The notes under the pieces are model-generated. The model was not told the origin of the DNA. It searched no databases and saw only the letters and a list, made by a program, of their open reading frames with translations. From contig NZ_SMLG01000011.1 in assembly GCF_004349195.1 (NCBI RefSeq), positions 62,001 to 126,000 on the forward strand: a stretch of 64,000 nucleotides of DNA, read 5' to 3'. How positions within the stretch are numbered: position 1 is the stretch's first letter; every line of letters starts with the position of its first letter. The position numbers were made by a program, and so were the translations under genes. Origin of the DNA: Flavobacterium rhamnosiphilum (GTDB lineage Bacteria > Bacteroidota > Bacteroidia > Flavobacteriales > Flavobacteriaceae). Shown here one piece after another: positions 9,101-15,851 of the stretch.

Positions 9101-10061
9101 AGTTTGTACGTACGCAAGTTCACAATTAACGGCACCGACAGCGGCAGATAATTGTAGTGTAAGGAGTGTTGTTGCTTCTCCGGCAAGTTTAGTGTCAGGG
9201 GCTAATACCGTTACTTGGACCGTAACCGATGGTTCAGGATTAACGGCTACTTCCACACAAACGGTAACTGTGGTTGACAATGAAGCTCCAATTGTTTTGA
9301 CAAAAAACATCCCGGTTCAATTGGATGCTTCTGGAAATGCATCGATAACGGCAGCTCAAATAAATAATGGATCAACTGATAATTGCGGAATTGCTTCAAT
9401 CAGTTTAAGTAAACTTACTTTTAGTTGTGCCAATGTAGGAGCTAATACGGTTATTCTGACTGTAAGAGATGTCAACGGTAATGTAGCAACGGCTTCTGCG
9501 GTGGTAATGGTTGTTAATACATTTGGTGACAATGATTCTGATGGAATCAAAGACAATTGTGATGATGACGACGACAATGATGGAGTATTAGACGGTAATG
9601 ACAACTGTTCTTTAATAGCGAATGCGAATCAAGCGGATAACGACCAAGATATTCTGGGTGATGTTTGTGATGATGATGATGACAATGATGGAATTCTAGA
9701 CACGGTAGATAACTGTCCGATGACTTACAATCCTAATCAGGAAGACCGTGATCATGATGGTCTGGGGGATCTTTGTGATTTGATCGAGGTTAATGTAGCT
9801 GAGGCAATGACTCCAAACGGAGATGGGGTTAACGATACTTGGGTTATTTACAATATCGAAAATCATCCTAACTCAATGGTGCGCGTTTTCAATCGTTGGG
9901 GAACAGAGGTGTTTTCGGCCAGAAACTACCAAAATGATTGGGATGGTCATAGCAAAAACAATAGCCAGCTGTTACCTGAAGGAAGTTCGTATTATTATCA
10001 AATAGATTTTGAAGGTGATGGAACTATCGATAAAGAAGGTTGGATATACATAAACAGATAG
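6183..10061 (+). CDS. large HYR-repeat surface protein with type B type IX secretion (CHU_C) sorting domain
   Basis: A 1292-residue exported protein. The start is the ATG giving MKLKLLFITSVFC; a TTG ten codons upstream would spoil the signal peptide. Order: signal peptide 1-20; a lectin/PA14-like region to about 180; an Ig-like module interrupted by a propeller-like stretch at 286-511 (FWYPAWSGSTIYKYD, IIYVSGVANGG); five 84-residue HYR repeats at about 537-956; two more Ig-like modules; Asp-rich thrombospondin-type-3 calcium repeats at about 1114-1200; and a C-terminal CHU_C gliding-type domain (MTPNGDGVNDTWVI, VFNRWGTEVF). CHU_C domains direct type IX secretion. The PorP/SprF-like gene follows after 24 bases, probably in one operon. 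The likely role is adhesion or a surface filament; the ligand is unknown. Confidence 0.92.
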   Translation: MKLKLLFITSVFCVFNAMNAQSGDPSVFGDNVWNVYAYNSTDSTFPVSNYAGFYTESNLSFDTQARWNQNNSPSDASGYTGNAVGNDNHSYAAKRTGFTPGYYAIDIPSHDDGAYLFVNGVQVWNHISCCDSHSGVWKGTLDGDSTLEFRVMDTGGGGSHGSIKVAMVTINAVVAPFSSSSCETTVTITATGGMSPYTGTGVFTVSPGTHNYTVSDDSGATSSTSVEVKDDSKPTVITQNIIVNLDANGQATVTPAMINYNSTDNCGITGMSLDKTTFTCSDIGDVSAQPVAFTNVGAASQNIHSWGGGYNPNTNEFWYPAWSGSTIYKYDASHNATGSFNAPVSQIMQLWMDKSSSDYYTANWSYNTIKRISGSTVVWSYNLGTTASSVTTSDLYVFATSPSTNTIVVLDKTTGAFVKNINLPGTINTYGGLVYANGIIYVSGVANGGFSTVPYAWNAIHAFDAGTGAYISSVATAQNCFNTAFDGETIWISDSSSGSITINGYKISNGNVKLTVTDAAGNTATKTAKVIVKDITAPVITTDGDKNVTTDLNVCGASVVVSASATDNCTVDAPTGVRSDDLALDAVYPVGTTTITWNTSDINGNAAVDVVQTVIVTDNQLPVITFNGDKNVDVDADVCGASVLVSASATDNCTLGALTGVRSDALALDALYPIGTTTITWNVLDVNNNAGVEVIQTVIVTDNQLPVITFNGDKNVDVDADVCGASVLVSASATDNCTLGALTGVRSDALALDALYPIGTTTITWNVLDVNNNAGVEVIQTVIVTDNQLPVITFNGDKNVDVDADVCGASVLVSASATDNCTLGALTGVRSDALALDALYPIGTTIITWNVLDVNNNAAAEVIQTVIVTDNQLPVITANGDKNVTTDLNVCGATVVVSASATDNCTLGALTGVRSDALALNALYPKGTTTITWNVSDANGNAAAAVIQKVTVVDAQKPTITTLSAINVNADAGVCTYASSQLTAPTAADNCSVRSVVASPASLVSGANTVTWTVTDGSGLTATSTQTVTVVDNEAPIVLTKNIPVQLDASGNASITAAQINNGSTDNCGIASISLSKLTFSCANVGANTVILTVRDVNGNVATASAVVMVVNTFGDNDSDGIKDNCDDDDDNDGVLDGNDNCSLIANANQADNDQDILGDVCDDDDDNDGILDTVDNCPMTYNPNQEDRDHDGLGDLCDLIEVNVAEAMTPNGDGVNDTWVIYNIENHPNSMVRVFNRWGTEVFSARNYQNDWDGHSKNNSQLLPEGSSYYYQIDFEGDGTIDKEGWIYINR
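7791..9050 (+). repeat. five tandem 252-bp repeats encoding HYR modules
   Basis: Unit starts fall at 7791, 8043, 8295, 8547 and 8799, exactly 252 bases (84 codons) apart. Units two (8043-8294) and three (8295-8546) appear identical base for base. Unit four differs at a handful of positions. The first and fifth are more diverged (NVTTDLNVCGA instead of NVDVDADVCGA). This is coding repeat DNA inside the surface protein gene. Confidence 0.95.
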
Positions 10062-10085
10062 TCGTAAAATAAGAAAACGAAAGAC

Positions 10086-10973
10086 ATGAAAACAGTTAAA
10101 AATATATTGGCAGGAGCACTACTACTTTTAAGTAGTGCCCTTTTCGCCCAGCAGGAAAGTACTTTCACCATGTACAGGTATCATATGAATATGATAAACC
10201 CAGCTTATGCGGGAGTGGATGGTGAAACGGTTGTTACGGGTTCGTTCCGAAGACAATGGACAGGAATCAAGGATGCGCCAGAATCTCAGGCAGTTTCTTT
10301 TGGTACAAATGTTGGGAGTAATTTAGGATTAGGGATTTCTATGGTTAGTGATAAAACGTTTATCGAAAAACAAACCATGTTAGGAATTGATTTTTCGTAT
10401 AAATTAAAAATGAATGAGACGATGGACTTGTACTTGGGATTTAAAGCAGGAGGTAATTTTTATGATGTAAATACATCGGGACTTCAAACTTATTTGTCGC
10501 AATCTGATCCTGCCTTGGAATCTATAAATCATTTTAATCCCAATGTAGGTGTAGGGGCTTTATTAAAAAATGAAAAATTCTTTGTTTCGCTTTCTGTTCC
10601 CAGAATATTAAATACGGAAAGAGCCAAAAATGATGACGGATATGCTTCTGTAGCAACTGACAGACCACATATTTACCTGAGTGGAGGATACGATTTTAAC
10701 TTGAACTCAGATGCGTCTTTGGTATTAAAGCCCTCATTTATGCTAAGGTATGTTAATGGCGCGCCAGTCTCTATTGATATTAACTCGATGATTCAGATTC
10801 AAAATAATTTTGAAATTGGAGCTATGTATCGAACTGATGAAGCCTTTGCAGGTATAGTTGATTTCACAATAAGCAAGCGCATGATGGTAGGTTATGCTTA
10901 TGAGGTGAGTACCAGAACAGAATTGGCAAGTGCAAAAAACACAAATGAATTTTTTATTCGCTTTAAGTTTTAA
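10086..10973 (+). CDS. PorP/SprF family type IX secretion system membrane protein
   Basis: A 295-residue outer-membrane beta-barrel-type protein with a signal peptide (MKTVKNILAGALLLLSSALFAQ). The sequence after the signal, FTMYRYHMNMINPAYAG, is the hallmark of the PorP/SprF family; the conserved SFRRQWTGIKDAPESQ segment and a C-terminal Phe (FFIRFKF) also fit. Family members commonly sit beside genes for CHU_C-domain cargo and are thought to help secrete or anchor that cargo. Here the 24-base gap to the HYR protein supports a dedicated cargo-partner pair. Such accessory copies are distinct from the core secretion gene. Confidence 0.93.
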   Translation: MKTVKNILAGALLLLSSALFAQQESTFTMYRYHMNMINPAYAGVDGETVVTGSFRRQWTGIKDAPESQAVSFGTNVGSNLGLGISMVSDKTFIEKQTMLGIDFSYKLKMNETMDLYLGFKAGGNFYDVNTSGLQTYLSQSDPALESINHFNPNVGVGALLKNEKFFVSLSVPRILNTERAKNDDGYASVATDRPHIYLSGGYDFNLNSDASLVLKPSFMLRYVNGAPVSIDINSMIQIQNNFEIGAMYRTDEAFAGIVDFTISKRMMVGYAYEVSTRTELASAKNTNEFFIRFKF

Positions 10974-11008
10974 TAAGACTATCAAAAAACACTTTTGAAA
11001 TAGTCTTT
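10974..11008 (+). terminator. intrinsic terminator after the PorP/SprF gene
   Basis: The arms AAGACTAT and ATAGTCTT flank an A-rich loop and are followed by TATTTTG. It begins right at the stop codon. Confidence 0.65.
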
Positions 11009-11035
11009 ATTTTGTCAGTCTAATTTAAAAACAGA

Positions 11036-11072
11036 AGGGGTTGTCTATTTATATAGGCAGCCTCTTTTTTTT
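11036..11072 (+). terminator. second, stronger intrinsic terminator
   Basis: A 13-base-pair stem (11036-11048 with 11053-11065, allowing G-T pairs) closes a TTAT loop and is followed by a run of eight T. It backs up the first hairpin. Confidence 0.75.
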
Positions 11073-11121
11073 GAACAGTTATCCAAGTTGTTTAAATTGG
11101 AGAGAAAGGGGATAGTTAATG

Positions 11122-11667
11122 CTATTTTATTTTCTTCAAAATTTCTCGAGCTACTGCTTTATAGGCTGCCGAATGATTTGTGTAATTTTGTTCAAGAATA
11201 ATTTGTAGTTCAGGATGAATCCAATCAAAATGCTTTCCTAATACGTATAAGGTTCGGATAGAATAGCATTTTGAGGCCACTTTAGTGTCGTTTATTAACC
11301 AATCAAAACAAGTTTCTGTAATTTTTTGCAGGTGATTTTCTGAAAGTTGTATTTCTTTGTTTTTAAAATGAGAAGTGACCAGAAGCTGACAAACTTTCGC
11401 TATCGGTCGAATCGCACTTTCGTCTTTTAGTTTTCCAATATTTTCGCAATAAAAATCCATGTGCGGTTGCAACCATTTTAACTTTTCATCAGATACAAAT
11501 TCTAAAATCCAACAGGCTTTATGCGAATTTTTATCAGAAACAGTAAAACAAATTGTAATTAACTCGTCAAGAAAATTTGGATTCTCTAAAATATGGTGTG
11601 CTATTTTTAGTCGGGTTTCTCTGTAAGCTTTAAGGGAATCAAGGTTTTTTTGTAATTCAGTAGGCAT
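11122..11667 (-). CDS. HEAT-like repeat protein of unknown function
   Basis: A 181-residue soluble protein made almost wholly of helices. Paired segments such as KACWILEFVSDEKLKWLQPHM and FDWLINDTKVASKCYSIRTL recall HEAT-type repeats. The first ATG giving MPTELQKN is preferred; the frame extends 16 codons to a TTG, but that overlaps the hpt promoter region. From memory, homologues in related genomes are sometimes labelled adenylosuccinate lyase, but no lyase signature is visible and the length is far too short for that enzyme. It is divergent from hpt. Function unknown. Confidence 0.75.
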   Translation of the reverse strand: MPTELQKNLDSLKAYRETRLKIAHHILENPNFLDELITICFTVSDKNSHKACWILEFVSDEKLKWLQPHMDFYCENIGKLKDESAIRPIAKVCQLLVTSHFKNKEIQLSENHLQKITETCFDWLINDTKVASKCYSIRTLYVLGKHFDWIHPELQIILEQNYTNHSAAYKAVAREILKKIK

Positions 11668-11715
11668 CTCTCTTATAATTTGATTTAAAAATACAAATTT
11701 AGGATCAAGTATCAA

Positions 11716-11742
11716 TTGTCAAATCCGAATTCTGTATCTTTG
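11716..11742 (+). promoter_or_regulatory. promoter of hpt
   Basis: A TTG at 11716-11718 and TATCTTTG at 11735-11742 match the Bacteroidota -33 and -7 elements. The -7 box ends 24 bases before the ATG. Confidence 0.65.
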
Positions 11743-11766
11743 CCCATTATTTTAAACACGAAAATA

Positions 11767-12297
11767 ATGATACAACTTCTCGATAAACAATTTGTTCCGT
11801 TTATTTCTGCTAAAGAAATTGAATTTGCCATCGCAAAAATGGTGGCACAAGTTGAAGATGATTTTGCTGATGAAACACCAGTATTTGTTGGGGTATTGAA
11901 TGGCGCTTTTATGGTAGTTTCTGATTTTATGAAACAATATAAAAAACCATGTGAAGTCTCTTTTATAAAAATGGCATCATATGAGGGAACTTCTTCAACA
12001 AACGAAGTAAAACAATTAATAGGGCTGAATCAGGATTTGACCGGGCGCTCTGTTATTATAATAGAAGATATTGTAGATACCGGGAACACTTTAGTAGAAT
12101 TGAAAGCATTATTCAAAAAACAAAACGTTAAACATTTCAAAATAGCGACACTTTTTTTCAAACCGGAAGCATACACAAAAGACATAAAAATAGATTATGT
12201 TGGGATTAGAATTCCAAATAAATTTATTGTAGGCTACGGTTTAGACTATAATGGACTAGGAAGAAATTTACCAGAAGTATATAAATTGAAAGAGTAA
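11767..12297 (+). CDS. hpt: hypoxanthine phosphoribosyltransferase
   Basis: A 176-residue purine salvage enzyme that joins hypoxanthine or guanine to PRPP. The PRPP-binding motif is VIIIEDIVDTGNTL, around residues 98-111. An upstream pyrophosphate-loop region (VGVLNGAFMVVSDF) and the C-terminal IPNKFIVGYGLDYNGLGRNLP segment are typical. The start at ATG 11767 (MIQLLDKQF) is chosen over a TTG 17 codons upstream because the latter would be the -33 promoter box. adk follows after 76 bases of repetitive spacer; the two may be cotranscribed. Confidence 0.95.
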   Translation: MIQLLDKQFVPFISAKEIEFAIAKMVAQVEDDFADETPVFVGVLNGAFMVVSDFMKQYKKPCEVSFIKMASYEGTSSTNEVKQLIGLNQDLTGRSVIIIEDIVDTGNTLVELKALFKKQNVKHFKIATLFFKPEAYTKDIKIDYVGIRIPNKFIVGYGLDYNGLGRNLPEVYKLKE

Positions 12298-12373
12298 AAG
12301 TTATGAGTAGAAAGCACATAACACCTAACAGAAAACACATAACAAAAAAACGCATAACACATAACTTTAAAAA

Positions 12374-12946
12374 ATGACTAACATTGTTTTATTTGGAAAA
12401 CCAGGAGCAGGTAAGGGAACTCAAGCAGAGTTTTTGAAGGAAAAATACAAATTAACACATATATCCACCGGTGATGTATTTCGTTTTAATTTAAAAAACA
12501 ATACAGAACTAGGCAAACAAGCAAGAATATTCATGGATGCTGGCGATTTAGTGCCGGATGAATTGACAACAAAAATGCTAATTGATGAGGTAAATAAACA
12601 TCCGGATACAAACGGAATTTTGTTTGACGGGTATCCAAGAACAATTTCACAGGCCGAAGCTCTAGACGCATTTCTTACTTCAATAGGTTCTCAAGTTGCT
12701 GCAACAATTGCGCTTGAAGCCGATGATGAAATTCTAGTGCAACGCTTATTGGAAAGAGGAAAAACAAGTGGTAGAGTTGACGATCAAGATGCAGAAAAAA
12801 TCAGAAATCGCTATCAGGAATACAATGAAAAGACAGCTCCTTTAATGAATTATTATCAGGAGCAAGGAAAATTTCACGCAGTAAATGGAATAGGTTCCAT
12901 TGCCGAAATTACCGAAAGAGTGAGCAAAGTAATTGATAATTTATAG
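12374..12946 (+). CDS. adk: adenylate kinase
   Basis: A 190-residue short-form adenylate kinase catalysing ATP + AMP to 2 ADP. The P-loop is GKPGAGKGTQ at residues 8-17. HISTGDVFR forms the AMP site, and FDGYPRTISQAEAL contains the DGYPR motif. The LID is short, with no zinc cysteines (ERGKTSGRVDD). In many bacteria adk sits between secY and infA in the ribosomal cluster; here that cluster lacks it and the gene is next to hpt. Its stop codon touches a dispersed repeat element. Confidence 0.97.
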   Translation: MTNIVLFGKPGAGKGTQAEFLKEKYKLTHISTGDVFRFNLKNNTELGKQARIFMDAGDLVPDELTTKMLIDEVNKHPDTNGILFDGYPRTISQAEALDAFLTSIGSQVAATIALEADDEILVQRLLERGKTSGRVDDQDAEKIRNRYQEYNEKTAPLMNYYQEQGKFHAVNGIGSIAEITERVSKVIDNL

Positions 12947-13088
12947 GAGCAATCCCAGCTGTACGCTGCAAGTCCTGGCTTAAAAAACTATTTTTCTAAG
13001 CCATAAAAGGAGCTTCCTTCGGGCGCTCTTTTCCGGCAAGAAAAAGGAGTTTTTTAAGCTGTGGGCTTTTCACTACCATCTGGGCTAA
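12946..13088. repeat. dispersed intergenic repeat element, copy A
   Basis: The left end (GGAGCAATCCCAGCTGTACG) and the 13-base right end CCATCTGGGCTAA recur at 28379-28463 around a different core. Inside are 11-base inverted arms GCTTAAAAAAC (12978-12988) and GTTTTTTAAGC (13049-13059), plus a smaller hairpin. The element starts within the adk stop codon. No protein is encoded. Confidence 0.7.
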
Positions 13089-13163
13089 AATCCAGATTGG
13101 AGATTTCAGAACATAAAAATTAAGAAATCACATTTTTAATAAAAAAACGAATCAACTAAAAAA

Positions 13164-14435
13164 TTGGAAATACTAATTATATTTTTTCTAATACTATTAA
13201 ACGGGGTTTTCTCTATGTCAGAAATCTCATTGATTTCAGCACGAAAGAATAGATTAGAGACTGCGGCAAAAAAAGGGAACAAAAGTGCTAAAATTGCATT
13301 GGATTTGGCCAATTCTCCAAACAAATTTTTGTCAACGGTACAAATAGGAATCACCTTGATAGGAATACTTACGGGTATTTATAGCGGAGATAAAATAACT
13401 TTGGATGTCGAAACTTTTGTAAGTGGATTTGAAGTGTTAAAACCCTATGCGCATCCAATTGCAGTAGGGATAGTAGTTGTTGTTTTGACCTTTTTCTCCT
13501 TAGTATTGGGTGAATTATTACCTAAACGCATCGGGTTGAATCATCCGGAATCTATCGCCAAAGCTGTCGCATTGCCTATGAAAATAGTTTCGATAGTTAC
13601 CGCGCCATTTATTTGGTTGTTGACACATTCAACGGATTTCTTATTGGATATTTTGCAAATAAAACCAACCGCAGACGGTAAAGTAACCGAAGAAGAAATA
13701 AAAGCAATTATAAAGGAAGGAACCGAAGGTGGGGAAGTACAGGAAATAGAGCAAGATATTGTGGAGCGCGTTTTTCATATTGGAGACAGAAAAATAAACT
13801 CATTGATGACGCACAGGAAGTCAGTGGTTTTTTTACCTTTGCATTCTGATAAAGAACAGGTTAAGGAATTTATGCTCAAAGAATTGCATTCTATTTATCC
13901 TGTTTATGATAAAAACTATGATGATATTGTTGGAGTCGTTAACCTGAAAAATATCTTCGCACATTTTGAAAATGAAAACTTCAATTTGGCCGATATAATG
14001 ACCGAAGCTCCTTTTATGATGGAGCAAACCACCGCTTATATAGCCTTAGAAAACTTCAAAAAAACAGGTATTCATTATGCATTTGTCTCAGATGAATATG
14101 GTGTTTTTCAAGGAGTAATTACTCTGAATGACATTCTGGAAGCCTTAGTAGGTGATGCATCTGAATTTTATAAAGATGATTTTCAGTTGATTGAAAGAGA
14201 AGACGGGACATGGCTGGTTGACGGACATTATTCACTACATGATTTCCTGACTTATTTCGAATTAGACGAATTAAGGAATGATTACGAAGTTACCACGGTG
14301 AGCGGGTTAATAATGACGGAGCTTTCTCACATTCCGAAACAAGGAGAAAAATTAATTTGGCAAAAATTTGAGTTAGAAGTCATCGATATGGATGGCGTGA
14401 AGATTGATAAAGTGATGGTGAAAGCACTTAAATAA
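13164..14435 (+). CDS. hemolysin family protein (CNNM domain, CBS pair, CorC/HlyC C-terminal domain)
   Basis: A 423-residue membrane protein of the CorC/CNNM type, probably linked to magnesium or other cation transport. Residues 1-190 are the CNNM transmembrane domain (MSEISLISARKNRLETAA; GELLPKRIGL). A CBS pair follows at about 205-335 (VYDKNYDDIVGVV; AFVSDEYGVFQGVITLNDILEALVG), and the C-terminal CorC_HlyC domain spans about 345-423. The start is a TTG: the N-terminal hydrophobic helix conserved in the family precedes the first ATG (residue 18). It lies between adk and obgE. It resembles gliding protein GldE in architecture, but the usual GldE neighbours are absent. Confidence 0.88.
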   Translation: MEILIIFFLILLNGVFSMSEISLISARKNRLETAAKKGNKSAKIALDLANSPNKFLSTVQIGITLIGILTGIYSGDKITLDVETFVSGFEVLKPYAHPIAVGIVVVVLTFFSLVLGELLPKRIGLNHPESIAKAVALPMKIVSIVTAPFIWLLTHSTDFLLDILQIKPTADGKVTEEEIKAIIKEGTEGGEVQEIEQDIVERVFHIGDRKINSLMTHRKSVVFLPLHSDKEQVKEFMLKELHSIYPVYDKNYDDIVGVVNLKNIFAHFENENFNLADIMTEAPFMMEQTTAYIALENFKKTGIHYAFVSDEYGVFQGVITLNDILEALVGDASEFYKDDFQLIEREDGTWLVDGHYSLHDFLTYFELDELRNDYEVTTVSGLIMTELSHIPKQGEKLIWQKFELEVIDMDGVKIDKVMVKALK

Positions 14436-14524
14436 TTAATAATAAAAATAGAGGACAGGAGACTGATAGCTTTTTGAATTTTTTCAATCTGAAATCCGAA
14501 ATCTGAAATCTGAAATTAAAAAAA

Positions 14525-15526
14525 ATGACTGAAGGGAATTTTGTAGATTACGTAAAAATATATGTTTCTTCCGGAAAAGGAGGAAAAGGATCTACGCATT
14601 TGCATAGAGAAAAATTTATTGAAAAAGGTGGACCAGATGGAGGAGATGGTGGTCGTGGAGGACATGTTTATCTTGTAGGAAACAAAGGGCTTTGGACATT
14701 ATTTCACCTTAAATTTGCGCGTCATATTAAAGCCGGGAATGGTGGAGATGGAAGTGGTGACAGAAGTACTGGTGCTGATGGTGATGATAAATACATCGAA
14801 GTTCCGCTAGGTACTGTTGTAAAAGATAAAGAAACTGGAGAAATATTATTTGAAATTACCGAAGATGGTGAAAAACAAGTACTTTCTCGTGGAGGAAAAG
14901 GTGGTTTAGGAAACTGGCATTTTAGAAGTTCAACCAATCAAACACCTAGATATTCACAGCCTGGATTACCTGGCTCAGAAATGGATGTGATTTTAGAACT
15001 AAAAGTGCTTGCGGATGTAGGTTTAGTAGGTTTTCCTAACGCAGGAAAATCAACGCTATTGTCAGTATTGACTTCGGCTAAACCAAAAATTGCAGATTAT
15101 CCTTTTACAACTTTAAAACCAAATCTTGGAATTGTAGCGTACAGAGATTTTCAATCTTTTGTAATTGCCGATATTCCCGGAATTATAGAAGGAGCTGCCG
15201 AAGGAAAAGGATTAGGACATTATTTCTTGCGTCATATTGAACGTAATTCAACGTTGCTTTTTCTAGTTCCTGTTGATACTCCGGACATCAAAGCGGAATA
15301 TGATATTTTGGTAAACGAATTGACAAAATACAATCCGGAAATGCTCGACAAAGAACGTTTGTTGGTCATTTCAAAATGCGATATGCTTGATGATGAATTA
15401 AAAGCTGAGCTAAAAGTAGAATTAGACGTTGCTTTCAAAGACATTCCTTATATGTTTATTTCATCTGTTGCGCAACAAGGTTTGACGGAATTGAAAGATA
15501 AATTATGGAAAATGTTGAATGATTAA
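14525..15526 (+). CDS. obgE: GTPase Obg/CgtA
   Basis: A 333-residue GTPase that works in 50S ribosome assembly and stress control. The N-terminal glycine-rich Obg fold spans about residues 1-160 ([33 protein letters not shown]). The G domain follows, with G1 GFPNAGKST near 169, switch motif DYPFTT, G3 DIPGIIEGA near 215, and SKCD as the base-recognition motif. It lacks the variable C-terminal extension of some homologues, which is usual in this phylum. The upstream gap holds short tandem ATCTGAA repeats. Confidence 0.97.
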   Translation: MTEGNFVDYVKIYVSSGKGGKGSTHLHREKFIEKGGPDGGDGGRGGHVYLVGNKGLWTLFHLKFARHIKAGNGGDGSGDRSTGADGDDKYIEVPLGTVVKDKETGEILFEITEDGEKQVLSRGGKGGLGNWHFRSSTNQTPRYSQPGLPGSEMDVILELKVLADVGLVGFPNAGKSTLLSVLTSAKPKIADYPFTTLKPNLGIVAYRDFQSFVIADIPGIIEGAAEGKGLGHYFLRHIERNSTLLFLVPVDTPDIKAEYDILVNELTKYNPEMLDKERLLVISKCDMLDDELKAELKVELDVAFKDIPYMFISSVAQQGLTELKDKLWKMLND

Positions 15527-15550
15527 TTCTTAATTTTCTAAATAAATTAT

Positions 15551-15586
15551 AAAAGCCGTCTCGTATTATATATGAGACGGCTTTTT
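15551..15586. terminator. bidirectional intrinsic terminator between obgE and the macroglobulin gene
   Basis: AAAGCCGTCTC pairs with GAGACGGCTTT around an AT loop, with A-rich and T-rich flanks on either side. It serves both convergent genes. Confidence 0.85.
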
Positions 15587-15593
15587 AGTTCTA

Positions 15594-15851
15594 TTACTCT
15601 GTAGTCTTCACTCGAATTCCTTTGGTATGACTCGTGAATTCAGGAGCATACATACTCTGAATAGTCGAAATCCCATTAGAGAAATCTCCAGTGTTATTTA
15701 CCCGAATGTCATATTCTAAAACATAAGTTCCTTTGTTTATCTGATCAAAAAAGAAGTGTGTCGCAGCATCTTTTGTACTGCTGTAAAAACTCAACCCGCC
15801 TTTGTATTTGTATTCTGATAGTACATTTACGGGTTCAAAACAGGAAGCGCG
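15594..15851 (-). pseudogene. detached C-terminal part of the alpha-2-macroglobulin-like gene, out of frame
   Basis: The 85 codons read RASCFEPVNVLSEYKYKGG, continue through YDIRVNNTGDFSNGIST and MYAPEF, and end at a stop at 15594. From family knowledge this is the conserved C-terminal end that normally follows HLKDM in Bacteroidota macroglobulins. It is in a different frame from the upstream part. The junction is at 15851-15854, where AAA-GA is followed directly by CGC-GCT; about four bases (one expected ATG codon plus one) appear missing. It has no convincing start of its own. It could be a sequencing error, a true mutation, or a site of recoding. Confidence 0.8.

Noticed and set aside
11716-11766. 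Longer hpt start at an upstream TTG
   Set aside because: That TTG is the probable -33 promoter box and the added residues precede the conserved start MIQLLDKQF.
13164-14435. CNNM/CBS protein considered as gliding protein GldE
   Set aside because: The architecture is similar, but gldD, ssb and mutY, the usual neighbours, are absent; the name is not supported.
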